Shown: piece after piece, positions 54,742 to 63,800 of the stretch
Layout of the letters: the number at the start of each line of letters is the position of its first letter
Numbering within the stretch: the stretch's first letter is position 1
Assembly (NCBI RefSeq): GCF_005146945.1
Contig: NZ_SWMS01000001.1
Location: forward strand, 496,001-560,000
Direction of reading: 5' to 3'
From: Prauserella endophytica
Lineage (GTDB): Bacteria; Actinomycetota; Actinomycetes; Mycobacteriales; Pseudonocardiaceae
DNA: 64,000 bases
Translations under genes and position numbers: made by a program
Notes under the pieces: generated by a model
The model's input: only the letters and a program-made list of their open reading frames with translations
Database searches by the model: none
What the model was told of the DNA's origin: nothing

Positions 54742-55707
54742 TCAGGAGGCTCGTTTGCGCGCCGGTGCTCCTGAGGCGTCGGCCAGTGCCTTCTCCAGCT
54801 GCGCGCGCGTCATCTTCGACCGGCCCTTGATGCCGGCCTCGCGGGCCATCTTGTCGAGGTCGGCCTTGCTCAGCTCGGAGAGATCGGGCTGCTTGGCCTT
54901 GCCCTTCTTCGCGGTGGTCGAGCCGCCCTTCTTGCGGCTCTCCACACTGCGCGAGAGGGCCTCGAACAAGTCCACGACCTTCGTGGCCTCGGGCGGCGCC
55001 TCCTCGGGCGTCACCGTGCGGCCCGCGCGCTTGTCCTCGATGAGCTTCTTGACGCGCTCGGTGTAGGTGTCGTGGTACTCGTCGGGCTTCCACGCCTCCG
55101 CCATGGACTCGATCAGGCTCACCGCCATATCGACTTCCTTGGGTTTCACGTTGCCCGGCGCCGGAAGCTTGCTGATCTCCTTCTTCGGCTCGCGGATGTC
55201 CTCGGGGAAGAGCAGCGTGTTCAGCACGAGCACGCCGTCGCCGGCCCGCACTGCCGCGATGTACTCCTTGCCGCGCATGACGAACCGCGCGAGCCCCGCC
55301 CGGTTCGTCTTGCCCATCGCCTCGATCAGCAGGCTGTACGCGCGGCCGAACTCCTCCTTCGCCGGCGCGAGCCAGTACGTCTTCTGGAAGTAGATCGGGT
55401 CGATCTCGTCGAGGTCCACGAACGCGTCGATGTCGATGGTGCGCGAGCGGCCGGGCGCGATCTGGTCCAGCTCGTCGGGCTCCACCAGCACGTACTCGTC
55501 GCCGCCGAGGTCGTAGCCCTTGACGATGTCCTCGTACGGCACCTCCTTGCCGGTGCGCTCGTTCACGCGCCGGTAGCGGATGCGGTCGGAGGTGCCGCGC
55601 TGGAACTGCCGGAAGTGGATCGTGTGATCCTGGGTGGCGCTGTAGAGCTCGACGGGCACCGTCACCAGCCCGAAGTTCAGCGCTCCGCTCCAGATCGCCC
55701 TTGCCAT
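54742..55707 (-). CDS. ku: Non-homologous end-joining protein Ku
   Basis: A 321-residue bacterial Ku. The core opens MARAIWSGALNFGLVTVPVELYSA and contains the FRQFQRGTSDRIRYRRV bridge and the TYWLAPAKEEFGRAYSLL region. The Lys-rich C-terminal extension (about 255-321) has a SAP-like LSKADLDKMAREAG segment, as in actinobacterial Ku that binds DNA and recruits LigD. The start is 8 bp after the polymerase gene stop, so ku is the last gene of the repair operon. Confidence 0.96.
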   Translation of the reverse strand: MARAIWSGALNFGLVTVPVELYSATQDHTIHFRQFQRGTSDRIRYRRVNERTGKEVPYEDIVKGYDLGGDEYVLVEPDELDQIAPGRSRTIDIDAFVDLDEIDPIYFQKTYWLAPAKEEFGRAYSLLIEAMGKTNRAGLARFVMRGKEYIAAVRAGDGVLVLNTLLFPEDIREPKKEISKLPAPGNVKPKEVDMAVSLIESMAEAWKPDEYHDTYTERVKKLIEDKRAGRTVTPEEAPPEATKVVDLFEALSRSVESRKKGGSTTAKKGKAKQPDLSELSKADLDKMAREAGIKGRSKMTRAQLEKALADASGAPARKRAS

Positions 55708-55715
55708 GCCGCCTC

Positions 55716-56588
55716 CTAGCTCAGCTTCTCCAGCGCGTTCGCCGCCGACGCCGCGCGGGCGTTGATGTCGTGCCAGGGGTCGGCCTTGCGCGCCAGCCGT
55801 CGCCGGATCCGGGTGAGGTCGTAGCCGTCCGGCCGCGCCCTGCCCAGCTCTGTCCAGTCGAGCGGGGTTGCCACGTGCGCGCCGGGTCGCGCGCGCAGCG
55901 AGTACGGCGCGATGAAGGTCTGCCCGTAGGCGTTGCGGTTGGTGTCGAGGAAGATCCGCCCGCCCCGCTTGTCCTTGCGCTGCGCCGTGGTGAGCCGGTT
56001 GGGGTCGTCGGTGGCGAGCTGGTCGGCGGCGAGCCGGGCCAGTTCACGCACGGTGTCGAAGTCGGTGGTGGCGTCCAGCGGCGCGGCGACGTGGAAACCG
56101 CGGCCCCCGGTGGCCTGCACGAACGGCCTGAGCCCGATGCCCTTCAACAGGTCCCTGGCCCGGCGGGCGACCCCGCGCAGCTCGGCGGCCTTGGTGCCCT
56201 CGGGTGGGTCGAGGTCGAGCACGAGCAGATCGGGACAGTCCAGTTTGTCTACTGTGGACAGCCAGACGTGGAACTCGATCGTCGCCTGGTTGGCCAGGTA
56301 CTCCAGGGTCTCCGCGTCGTCGCACACGACGTGGTGCACGTACTCGCCCTGCCTGCCGCGCTGGGGCACCGCCTCGACGCGCACCCAGTCGGGGAAGTGC
56401 TCGGAGGCCTCCTTCTGGAACCAGCCCTCTCGCTCGATGCCGTCGGGGTAGCGGCGCAGCGTCAGCGGGCGCCCCTCCAGGTGCGGCACCAGCACGCCGG
56501 CCACGCGCCGGTAGTGCTCGACGACGTCGCCCTTGGTGATGTCGTCGGCGGGGTAGAAGACCTTGCCTGCCTTGGACACTTCGGTCAT
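55716..56588 (-). CDS. LigD-type polymerase/primase (stand-alone POL domain)
   Basis: A 290-residue archaeo-eukaryotic primase-family polymerase that fills ends in NHEJ. It has VSKAGKVFYPADDITKGDVV, WLSTVDKLDCPDLLVLDLDPP (metal Asp pair), TGGRGFHVAAPL and FLDTNRNAYGQTFIAPYS. Mycobacterial LigD joins POL, PE and LIG in one chain; here POL is separate. ATG 56588 overlaps the ligase stop by 4 bp. Confidence 0.93.
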   Translation of the reverse strand: MTEVSKAGKVFYPADDITKGDVVEHYRRVAGVLVPHLEGRPLTLRRYPDGIEREGWFQKEASEHFPDWVRVEAVPQRGRQGEYVHHVVCDDAETLEYLANQATIEFHVWLSTVDKLDCPDLLVLDLDPPEGTKAAELRGVARRARDLLKGIGLRPFVQATGGRGFHVAAPLDATTDFDTVRELARLAADQLATDDPNRLTTAQRKDKRGGRIFLDTNRNAYGQTFIAPYSLRARPGAHVATPLDWTELGRARPDGYDLTRIRRRLARKADPWHDINARAASAANALEKLS

Positions 56589-57523
56589 GACGTCTCCCGG
56601 ACCACGTCGGTCGCCGGTTTGTCGTTGCGCAGCCCCGTGAACCGAGGATGCCGCAGCCGCCCGTCGCCGGTCCACTCGGTGAACTTCACCTGCACCACGA
56701 GTTCCGGCTCCACCCAGTGGCTGTTCGGCTCCCGCACCACCCCCGCGAACGGGGACTTCTCCCTGCCCAGTCCGTCGAACCTGCGGCGGAGGTCGCGCAG
56801 CGTCGCGTCGTTGTAGCCTGCGCCGACCTTGCCCGCGTAGCGGAGCCTGCCGTCCGCGTAGTAGCCGACGAGGAGCGAGCCGAACCCCGCGCGCGAACCG
56901 GACGGGTCGGTGTAGCCGCCGACAACGAACTCCTGGTCCTTGACGCACTTGAACTTCAGCCAGTCACGCGAGCGCCCGCTGGTGTACGGCGCGTCGGCGC
57001 GCTTGGCGATGAGGCCCTCCCAGCCCTTCGCGCACGCCTCCGCCAGGAACCTCTCGCCCTCGGTGTTGCGGTACCGGGAGATGCGCAGCACGCCGTGGAA
57101 GTCGAAAGCCTGTCGCAGCAGCTCCCTGCGTTGCCGCAGGGGCAGCGACCTGGCGTCGGTTCCGCCGAACTCCAGCAGGTCGAACAGGTAGTAGAAGACC
57201 TCGACGCCGGTGTTCCTCGCGCGCACGGGATCGGTGAGGTGGATCCGCGGCTGGAGCTTGGCGAAGCTCGTCTGCCTGCCGTCGAAGGCCACGATCTCGC
57301 CGTCGGCGGTGAACGACTCGCCGCCCTGTTCGGCCAGCGCCTCGACCAGCTCGGGATAGGCGGCGTTCATCAGCCGGTGGTTGCGCGACCACAGCTGCGG
57401 CTCGCCGCCGTCCTCGCGCACGCACACCGCGCGCACGCCGTCGAGCTTGCGCTCGAACACCCAGCCCGGATCGGAGAAGTGGCGGTCGGTGAGCGTGGCC
57501 AGCATGGGCTCGTGCCACCTCAC
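56585..57523 (-). CDS. ATP-dependent DNA ligase (stand-alone LigD ligase domain)
   Basis: A 312-residue ligase that seals nicks in NHEJ. Motif I holds the adenylated lysine, FERKLDGVRAV. SFTADGEIVAFDG (motif III), WEGLIAKRADAPY (motif IV), WLKFKC (motif V) and an OB-fold with VEPELVVQVKFTEW follow. GTG 57521-57523 overlaps the PE gene stop; a longer frame to 57628 would run into PE coding sequence. Confidence 0.93.
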   Translation of the reverse strand: MRWHEPMLATLTDRHFSDPGWVFERKLDGVRAVCVREDGGEPQLWSRNHRLMNAAYPELVEALAEQGGESFTADGEIVAFDGRQTSFAKLQPRIHLTDPVRARNTGVEVFYYLFDLLEFGGTDARSLPLRQRRELLRQAFDFHGVLRISRYRNTEGERFLAEACAKGWEGLIAKRADAPYTSGRSRDWLKFKCVKDQEFVVGGYTDPSGSRAGFGSLLVGYYADGRLRYAGKVGAGYNDATLRDLRRRFDGLGREKSPFAGVVREPNSHWVEPELVVQVKFTEWTGDGRLRHPRFTGLRNDKPATDVVRETS

Positions 57524-58089
57524 GCGAGGTCCTCGTTGGTCCGGCCGGTGAGCACCGACTCGGGCTGCGTCTTCGCCGGCTTGCGACGGCGGTCGGCGCC
57601 CTCGTCGTCCTTTTTGATCAGCAGCCACTGTTCCTGGCGGCTCGTTCGGGTGCGCACGAGCGTGAATGCGCCGTGCAGCTTCTCGCCATGGAGCCGGAAT
57701 TTGAGACCGCCGCGGTCGAGTGCGTCCTGGGCCGAGCCGTCACCGAGGTGCTCGAACGTGCCGGTGTCCCACACGATCACTGTGCCCGCGCCGTACTCGC
57801 CCTCCGGGATGCTGCCCTCGAAATCGGCGTAGTCGAGCGGGTGGTCCTCCGTGCGGATGGCCAGTCGCTTGTCGCCGGGATCGAGCGAGGGGCCCTTCGG
57901 GATCGACCACGACACGAGCACGTCGCCGATCTCCAGCCGGAAGTCGAAGTGCAGGCTCGACGCGTCGTGGCGCTGGATGACGAAGCGTGGCCGCGCGGTC
58001 TTCCGCCCGCGCCGCGACCCACCGGGCTCGCCGGACCGGTTGAGGTTCCGCTTCGCGTGGTAGGCGCCCAGTGCGTCCCTCTTCGCCAT
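57520..58089 (-). CDS. LigD-type 3'-phosphoesterase (stand-alone PE domain)
   Basis: A 189-residue protein with the PE signature FVIQRHDASSLHFDFRLEIGDVLVSW and HPLDYADFEGSIPEGEYGAG, including the His and Glu metal ligands. PE removes 3'-phosphate and ribonucleotides from DNA ends. The Arg/Lys-rich N-terminus and C-terminus flank the domain. It is first of the PE-LIG-POL-ku set, 37 bp after the sigma factor stop. Confidence 0.92.
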   Translation of the reverse strand: MAKRDALGAYHAKRNLNRSGEPGGSRRGRKTARPRFVIQRHDASSLHFDFRLEIGDVLVSWSIPKGPSLDPGDKRLAIRTEDHPLDYADFEGSIPEGEYGAGTVIVWDTGTFEHLGDGSAQDALDRGGLKFRLHGEKLHGAFTLVRTRTSRQEQWLLIKKDDEGADRRRKPAKTQPESVLTGRTNEDLA

Positions 58090-58126
58090 ACCCGGGCAGG
58101 TACCCGGGCCGTGAGCTGCTGAAACG

Positions 58127-58939
58127 CTACTGCTCGTCGCCCTCGGGCCGATCTTCCACGAGCCCCTCGCGCAGCCGGTCCAGCGTGCGGGCGAGGAGCC
58201 GCGAGACGTGCATCTGTGAGATGCCGATGCGCTCGGCGATCTGCGTCTGTGTCATGTTGTGCACGAACCGCAGCGCGAGGATCTTGCGTTCACGTTCCGG
58301 CAGCTCCCTCACCAGTGGCTGCAGCGTCTCGTGGTTCTCCACGCCCTCCAGCGCGGCGTCCTCCTCGCCCAGCGTGTCGCCGAGCGCGAGGTTCTCCGTG
58401 TCGCCGGAGAGCACCTCGTCGAGCGACATCGAGTGGTAGGCGTTGCCCGCCTCGAGGCCCTCCATCACCTCGTCGGGGGTGAGGTCGAGGTGCGCGGCGA
58501 TCTCGCTCGGCGTCGGCGCGCGGCCGAGGCGCTGGGAGAGCTGCGTGCTGGCGTTGTTGATGGAGAGGTGCAGCTCCTTCAGCCTGCGCGGCACGCGGAT
58601 CACCCATCCGGTGTCCCGGAAGTGCCGCCGCACCTCGCCCATCACCGTCGGCACGGCGAAGGAGAGGAAGTCCGAGCCCCGCCGAGGGTCGAAGCGGTCG
58701 ACCGCGTTGATGAGCCCGACCCTGGCCACCTGCACCAGGTCCTCCTTGGCCACGCCGCGGCCGGAGAACCGCTGCGCGATGTGCTCGGCGAGCGGCAGGT
58801 GGCCGGTGACGAGCTCGTCCCTCAGCTCGACGCGGCGTGGATCGTCCTCAGCGAGCTCGACGAACTCCTCGAAAAGGGGGGTGAGGTGCTCGTAGTCGTC
58901 CGAAGGGCTGCGCGATCCGCGAGTTGTCGATCCGGTCAC
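58127..58939 (-). CDS. sigF: SigF/SigB-family stress/sporulation sigma factor
   Basis: A 270-residue sigma-70 family factor of the SigB/F/G group (no region 1). Region 2 is HIAQRFSGRGVAKEDLVQVARVGLINAVDRFD with SFAVPTVMGEVRRHFRDTGW, region 3 is RRLKELHLSINNAST, and region 4 is LALRFVHNMTQTQIAERIGISQMHVSRLLA. GTG 58937-58939 overlaps the stop of the anti-sigma gene (GTGA), so the two are coupled. NHEJ genes follow on the same strand. Confidence 0.93.
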   Translation of the reverse strand: MTGSTTRGSRSPSDDYEHLTPLFEEFVELAEDDPRRVELRDELVTGHLPLAEHIAQRFSGRGVAKEDLVQVARVGLINAVDRFDPRRGSDFLSFAVPTVMGEVRRHFRDTGWVIRVPRRLKELHLSINNASTQLSQRLGRAPTPSEIAAHLDLTPDEVMEGLEAGNAYHSMSLDEVLSGDTENLALGDTLGEEDAALEGVENHETLQPLVRELPERERKILALRFVHNMTQTQIAERIGISQMHVSRLLARTLDRLREGLVEDRPEGDEQ

Positions 58940-59367
58940 GTAAGCGTCGGCTTTCGCTTGGCGAGTTCGACATGGACCCAGTTGCCCTGCCCGTCCTGCT
59001 TGGCCGGCTCCACCCAGGACTCGGCCGAGTCGGCGAGGGTGGTGAGCACCCGCCAGCCGAAGGACGCCGTGCTCGGCGCCTCGTGGTCGGCGGAGGTGAC
59101 GGCGCCGCTGAAGCGCAGCTCGTCGTCGTCGATGGTGAACCGGCACACCATGGTGGTGCCCGGCACCGCCCTGGTGATCAGCGTGGAGCACGCCTCGTCG
59201 ACGGCGAGCCGCAGGTCTGCGATGGCATCCAGATCGAAGTCGGCTCTGATGGCGATGTTCGCCGCCACGGAGCGGATGATGGGCAGGTGGACCAGGCTCG
59301 CGCCCAGTCGCAACTCGATGTCGTCCTGGGCACCGACGTCATGCGACGGCGGCTCTGTTTCGGTCAC
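58936..59367 (-). CDS. rsbW: RsbW-like anti-sigma factor (serine kinase fold)
   Basis: A 143-residue GHKL ATPase of the RsbW/SpoIIAB type. The N-box is DLRLAVDEACSTLI, and SFGWRVLTTLADSAE covers the later ATP-binding part. It should hold SigF inactive until a phosphoregulated anti-anti-sigma factor releases it; no such factor is in the window. The GTG start (VTETEPPSHD) follows GAGG; longer in-frame TTG or GTG starts exist. Confidence 0.88.
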   Translation of the reverse strand: MTETEPPSHDVGAQDDIELRLGASLVHLPIIRSVAANIAIRADFDLDAIADLRLAVDEACSTLITRAVPGTTMVCRFTIDDDELRFSGAVTSADHEAPSTASFGWRVLTTLADSAESWVEPAKQDGQGNWVHVELAKRKPTLT

Positions 59368-59459
59368 TTTCACCTCAGTGTTCTGCCGGCCGTTCAACGT
59401 TTCTCGCCTACAGTAGCCACCCTGCGCATACCTCGTCTCGATGCGGCGTCGACGCGCAT

Positions 59460-60557
59460 TCAGTCGTGCCGGAGGATCGCGCCGACGCCGTCCATCAGCT
59501 CCAGCGTGTCACCGGTGCAGATGATTTCGGCGGCCCCGGCGATGGCGGCCACTGCCAGCGCCTCGTCGGCCCGCCGCCTGCTGACCGACCGCGTTCCGTG
59601 TGCCTCGAGCTCCTCCTTCTGCACCGCGACCAGCGTCGGCTCCTCGCCGGTGAGCACCTCGGCGTCGCCGGGATCGGCGACGAGCAGCGTCTCGACGTTG
59701 GCCTCCCGCAGCGCCGTGGTGGTGGCCTGCAGGCCCTGCACGGCGAGTCCGTCACGCTTGCCGAGCGCGGCACGGAACCGTTCCACCACCTCGTCGCGGC
59801 GCGCCTGCTTGGTCTTGGCGAGCAGCTGCTGGATCTGCTCGCGCAGCTCTTCGTTGCCTCCACCCTGGTGGCGCGCGCCGGTCTGGATTTCGGTCGCCAC
59901 GCGCCGCACCTGCTCGGGCAGCGCGTCGTGCAGCTCCTTGCGGGCCTGCGACTCCCCGGCCAGCACCACCAGCGCGGCGCCGACCCGACGCGCCGTCGTG
60001 GCCACGTGCTCCGCGACCCGGTTGATGTTGTGCCGGGCCGTCTCCTCGGCGCGCGACTGGAGGTCCCGGTGGGCCGAACCGCCGCCCCGCACCTTGTGCA
60101 CGGGGTGCTCCGAACCCTCGACGGTCTGCTCATCGACGACGTTGCCGTCCGCATCGACCGCGGTGACGTCAGCGCCGACGTGGTCGACCACCGCCACGAC
60201 GTGGGCGGGCGGGCGCTCGCCGAACTCGGCCAGCGGCAGCACGTAGGGCAGGCCGGAGAGCCGGGCGATGGGCTGGGCGGGCGGCTCGTCGAGCTCCTGG
60301 TCCACCAGCACGCGGTCGCCGACGGCGACGAGCGCCCTGCCGCTGCGGCCGACCGGCGGCGCGGCCTCCCGCACGGCTGACTCCATCGCGTCGAGCGTGG
60401 GCCGCTCGGCGCCCTGCCCCTCGAGCCGCTCGCGCAGCTCGCGCCAGCGCAGCTCCAGCAGCTTCTCGGCGTCGGCGGTGTCGTGCGTGTCATCGAAGTA
60501 GACCGAGGCGAACGGGCCGTCGGTCGTGACCAGCTCGCGCAACCTCGTCGTGTCCAC
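59460..60557 (-). CDS. baeRF/Vms1-like protein (Rv2629-type)
   Basis: A 365-residue protein of the bacterial/archaeal eRF1-like family represented by Rv2629. It has three domains: an N-terminal VYFDDTHDTADAEKLLELRW region, an RNase-H-like centre (VVDHVGADVTAVDADG, VVLAGESQARKELHDALPEQ) and a C-terminal domain ending ICTGDTLELMDGVGAILRHD. Proteins of this family have been linked to dormancy and ribosome rescue; the catalytic glutamine loop of true release factors is not seen. GTG 60555-60557 follows GAGGGAGGT. Confidence 0.75.
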   Translation of the reverse strand: MDTTRLRELVTTDGPFASVYFDDTHDTADAEKLLELRWRELRERLEGQGAERPTLDAMESAVREAAPPVGRSGRALVAVGDRVLVDQELDEPPAQPIARLSGLPYVLPLAEFGERPPAHVVAVVDHVGADVTAVDADGNVVDEQTVEGSEHPVHKVRGGGSAHRDLQSRAEETARHNINRVAEHVATTARRVGAALVVLAGESQARKELHDALPEQVRRVATEIQTGARHQGGGNEELREQIQQLLAKTKQARRDEVVERFRAALGKRDGLAVQGLQATTTALREANVETLLVADPGDAEVLTGEEPTLVAVQKEELEAHGTRSVSRRRADEALAVAAIAGAAEIICTGDTLELMDGVGAILRHD

Positions 60558-60691
60558 TCGTACCTCCCTCGCAACGTGTCCGGCGGGGGATTCCCGGTAT
60601 CCCGGGGGTGAAACGTCCCACCTGGGAAGGTCGAGCGTGAGGCTGAACACTGTATACGCCTCCTCGCGCGGCGGCCGAAATAACCGCCGCT

Positions 60692-60697
60692 TATGGT
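60692..60697 (+). promoter_or_regulatory. TSUP gene -10 element (TATGGT)
   Basis: TATGGT lies 6 nt before the GTG at 60704. Confidence 0.55.
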
Positions 60698-60703
60698 CCG
60701 TCC

Positions 60704-61501
60704 GTGATCTGGTGGCACGCCGTTCTCATCGCTCTCGCGGGCGTGTGGGCGGGAATGATCAACACGGTGGTCGGGTCCGGGACGCTCGTGACGTTCCCGG
60801 TGCTCGTCGCGTTCGGATACCCGCCTGTCACGGCGACGACGTCGAACGCGATCGGGCTCGTACCCGGCACGATCACCGGTGCGATCGGCTACCGGAAGGA
60901 GCTGCGTGGCCAGTTCGGGCGGCTGCTGACCTTCGTGCCCGCGTCGGCCCTCGGCGCGGTCGGCGGCACCGTGCTGCTGCTCTCCCTGCCGCCGGACGCC
61001 TTCGAGACGGTGGTGCCCGTGCTCGTGGGGCTCGCGGTGGTGCTGGTGATCATCCAGCCGCGCGTGTCGACGTGGGTGCTGCGACGGCGGGAGACCAGGG
61101 CGGAGCGCAAGGGCGGGCAGGACGGCGACGAGCCTGCGAAGCAGGGCACGGTGCTGCTGCTCACGCTGATCTTCCTGGTCGGCGTCTACGGCGGGTACTT
61201 CACCGCGGCCCAGGGCGTGATGCTCATGGCCATCATGGGCATGCTCATGTCCGAGCCCATCCAGCGGCTCAACGGGATCAAGAACGTGCTCGCCGCCGTG
61301 GTGAACGTGGTGGCGGGGACGATTTACGCCTTCGTGGCGCCGATCAGCTGGCCGGTCGTCGCGCTGCTGGCGGGTGGCTCGATCCTCGGCGGGTGGCTCG
61401 GCGCGCTGGTCGGGCGCAGGTTGCCGCCGACGGTGCTGCGGGGCGTGATCGTGGTCGTCGGCATCGCCGCGGTCATCCAGCTGGTGCTCCGCCAGGTGTG
61501 A
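60704..61501 (+). CDS. TSUP (TauE/SafE) family membrane permease
   Basis: A 265-residue membrane protein with eight predicted helices in two repeats, each opening with a Gly-rich pattern (GVWAGMINTVVGSGTLVTFP and LVGVYGGYFTAAQGVMLM). TSUP permeases export or import sulfite, sulfonates or other organic anions; substrate is unknown. A charged cytoplasmic loop (RRRETRAERKGGQDGDE) separates the halves. It is transcribed alone. Confidence 0.9.
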   Translation: MIWWHAVLIALAGVWAGMINTVVGSGTLVTFPVLVAFGYPPVTATTSNAIGLVPGTITGAIGYRKELRGQFGRLLTFVPASALGAVGGTVLLLSLPPDAFETVVPVLVGLAVVLVIIQPRVSTWVLRRRETRAERKGGQDGDEPAKQGTVLLLTLIFLVGVYGGYFTAAQGVMLMAIMGMLMSEPIQRLNGIKNVLAAVVNVVAGTIYAFVAPISWPVVALLAGGSILGGWLGALVGRRLPPTVLRGVIVVVGIAAVIQLVLRQV

Positions 61502-61504
61502 GCT

Positions 61505-61520
61505 TGCCCGATATCGGGCA
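61505..61520. promoter_or_regulatory. Perfect 16-bp palindrome, candidate operator
   Basis: TGCCCGATATCGGGCA has no loop, as expected for a dimeric repressor site. It lies 3 bp after the permease stop and 42 bp before the next start, probably in the promoter of the gene at 61563. Confidence 0.5.
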
Positions 61521-61562
61521 GAAAACTTGAAGTAGTCGTTCGGCGCGGGCAGGCTCTGGCGC

Positions 61563-61832
61563 ATGGACCAGTCGCCGCCCTCGGAACTGGTGCGGCACGT
61601 CGCGGCCTCCACGGGGCTCTCCTCAGAGACCGCGGCCAGGGTCGTCGCCGACGTGCTCGCCTTTTTCGGCGAGACCACCGAGGAGCTGGTGCGGCGGCGG
61701 CATCGCGAACTGAAGAACCGCGGGTGGCGCAACGCGCAGATCTGGGCACTGCTCCAGGCCGAGCTGGCGAACAGACCGGTCGCGGCGGGCCCGCTCTCGG
61801 AACGCCAGCTGCGGCGCATCGTCTACGGGTAG
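61563..61832 (+). CDS. Small helical protein upstream of glmS, unknown function
   Basis: An 89-residue basic protein (MDQSPPSELVRHVAAST). Sequence suggests three or four helices, with GLSSETAARVVADVLAFFG resembling the first helices of HU or HTH folds and a second block VRRRHRELKNRGWRNAQIWALLQ. No family was recognised. It ends 9 bp before glmS and may be co-transcribed with it. Confidence 0.65.
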   Translation: MDQSPPSELVRHVAASTGLSSETAARVVADVLAFFGETTEELVRRRHRELKNRGWRNAQIWALLQAELANRPVAAGPLSERQLRRIVYG

Positions 61833-61841
61833 GAGACACCC

Positions 61842-63671
61842 ATGTGTGGAATCGTCGGCTACGTCGGCAAGCGGGAGGCCGCGCCGATCCTGCTGGAAGG
61901 CCTGCAGCGGCTGGAGTACCGGGGCTACGACTCGGCCGGTGTCGCGCTGGCCCACCGGGGCAGGCTCAAGGTGACCAAGGCCGCCGTGCGAGTCGGTGAG
62001 CTGCGCACGCTCGTGGGTGAGGACAACCCGGCGCCGGTGGGCATCGCGCACACGCGCTGGGCCACGCACGGCGAGCCGACCGACGTCAACGCGCACCCGC
62101 ACCTCGACGCGCAAGGCCGCATCGCCGTGGTGCACAACGGGATCATCGAGAACGCCGAGCAGCTGCGCGCGAAGCTCATCGCGAGCGGCGTCGAGTTCGC
62201 CTCCGACACCGACACCGAGGCGCTCGCCCACCTGATCGCGGCGCGGCTGCGGGACGGCGCCGAGACGCTCGAGGACGCCGTGCGCCGCGCCCTGCACCAG
62301 GTGGAGGGTGCATACGGAATCGTGGTGCTCGACGTCAAGAATCCCGGCGAGCTCGTGGTCGCCCGCAACGGCAGCCCCATCGTGCTCGGCATCGGAGACG
62401 GGGAGATGTACGTCGCCTCCGACCTCGCCGCGCTCGTCCGGCACACGCAGCGCGTGGTCTACCTCGACGACGGTGAGCTGGCCACACTCAAGGCGGGCGA
62501 CTACCGCACCAGCACCCTGCAGGCCAAGCGCACCGACAAGACCCCGACCGAGGTTGAGCTGTCCGATGAGGACTACCAGCTCGACGGCTATGCCGACTAC
62601 ATGCGCAAAGAGATCGGCGAGCAGCCAGAGGCCGTGCGGCGCGCCCTGCGCGGCAGGCTCGACGAGCGGTTCTCCACCGCGCGGCTCGGCGGTCTCCGGC
62701 TCGACCCGAGGGAGCTGCGCTCGATCCGGCGGGTGAAGTTCCTCGGCTGCGGCTCGGCCTACTACGCGGGCCAGATCGGCGCCAACCTCGTCGAGGAGCT
62801 GGCGCGGCTCCCCGCCGACGCCGAGCCCGCCTCGGAGTTCCGCTACCGCAACCCGGTGGTCGACCCCGAGACGCTGTACGTCGCCGTGAGCCAGTCCGGC
62901 GAGACCGCCGACACGCTCGCCGCCGTGCAGGAACTGTCCCGCAAGGGCGGGCGCGTGATCGGCGCGGTGAACGCCGTGGCGAGCGCGATCGCCCGCGAGT
63001 GCGGCAGCGGCGTGTTCCTGCACGCCGGCCCCGAGGTGTCGGTGGCCTCCACCAAGGCCGTCACGAACATGAGCACGACGTTCGCGATGCTCGCCCTGTT
63101 GCTGGGCCGGGTGCGCGACCTCTCCGTCGCCGACGGGCGCCGCATCGTCGAGGGCCTCGACGCGCTGCCCGACCACATCGAGGAGGTCGTGCGCACCCAG
63201 GACGAGCCCATCGCCGAGGTCGCCCGCAAGTTCGCCGACGCCCGGCACATGTTCTTCGTCGGCCGAGTGCGGGGCTGGCCCGTGGCGAGGGAGGGCGCGC
63301 AGAAGCTCAAGGAGATCTCCTACGTCCACGCCGAGGCGTACCAGGCGGGTGAGCTCAAGCACGGGCCGATCGCGCTCATCGACCCCTCCATGCCATCGGT
63401 GGTGATCGTTCCGGACGACGAGCTGCTGGTGAAGAACATCGGCACGATGGAGCAGATCAAGGCGCGCGGCGGCCCGGTGATCGCGGTGACCAACGCACAG
63501 CTGCCGGAGGGGCTCGCCGACGCGGAGCTGCGGGTGCCGCGCACCGAGCCCGAACTGGACCCGATCCTGTTCGGCATCCCGTTGCAGCTGCTCGCCTACC
63601 ACCTCGCGACGGCCCTGGGCCGCGACATCGACAAGCCGCGGAACCTGGCGAAGAGCGTCACTGTCGAGTGA
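61842..63671 (+). CDS. glmS: Glutamine--fructose-6-phosphate aminotransferase
   Basis: A 609-residue enzyme making glucosamine-6-phosphate for UDP-GlcNAc. The N-terminal glutaminase begins MCGIVGYVGKREAAP (Cys2 nucleophile) with LEYRGYDSAGVAL and THGEPTDVNAHPH. Two SIS domains follow (GCGSAYYAGQIGANL, VSQSGETADTLAA) and the end NLAKSVTVE is family-typical. UDP-GlcNAc also feeds pseudaminic acid and the galactan linker made by genes in this window. GGAGACACCC precedes ATG 61842; no glmS ribozyme is seen. Confidence 0.97.
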   Translation: MCGIVGYVGKREAAPILLEGLQRLEYRGYDSAGVALAHRGRLKVTKAAVRVGELRTLVGEDNPAPVGIAHTRWATHGEPTDVNAHPHLDAQGRIAVVHNGIIENAEQLRAKLIASGVEFASDTDTEALAHLIAARLRDGAETLEDAVRRALHQVEGAYGIVVLDVKNPGELVVARNGSPIVLGIGDGEMYVASDLAALVRHTQRVVYLDDGELATLKAGDYRTSTLQAKRTDKTPTEVELSDEDYQLDGYADYMRKEIGEQPEAVRRALRGRLDERFSTARLGGLRLDPRELRSIRRVKFLGCGSAYYAGQIGANLVEELARLPADAEPASEFRYRNPVVDPETLYVAVSQSGETADTLAAVQELSRKGGRVIGAVNAVASAIARECGSGVFLHAGPEVSVASTKAVTNMSTTFAMLALLLGRVRDLSVADGRRIVEGLDALPDHIEEVVRTQDEPIAEVARKFADARHMFFVGRVRGWPVAREGAQKLKEISYVHAEAYQAGELKHGPIALIDPSMPSVVIVPDDELLVKNIGTMEQIKARGGPVIAVTNAQLPEGLADAELRVPRTEPELDPILFGIPLQLLAYHLATALGRDIDKPRNLAKSVTVE

Positions 63672-63680
63672 CCGGTCGCG

Positions 63681-63767
63681 GTGATCGACATGGGCGCTGT
63701 CGGCGCGGCGCTCACCGGCCGCGGCGCCGCTCCCACCGACGACGACGCCACGCGCACACTCGCCTGA
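63681..63767 (+). pseudogene. Possible decayed end of an ornithine-cyclodeaminase-like gene
   Basis: A 28-codon frame, VIDMGAVGAALTGRGAAP and on to a TGA at 63765-63767, resembles the C-terminal region of ornithine-cyclodeaminase family proteins. No upstream part exists because glmS ends 9 bp before. The match is short and tentative. Confidence 0.25.
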
Positions 63768-63800
63768 TTGCAGGCCCTCGCACCCGGCAGCTGTCCGCTG

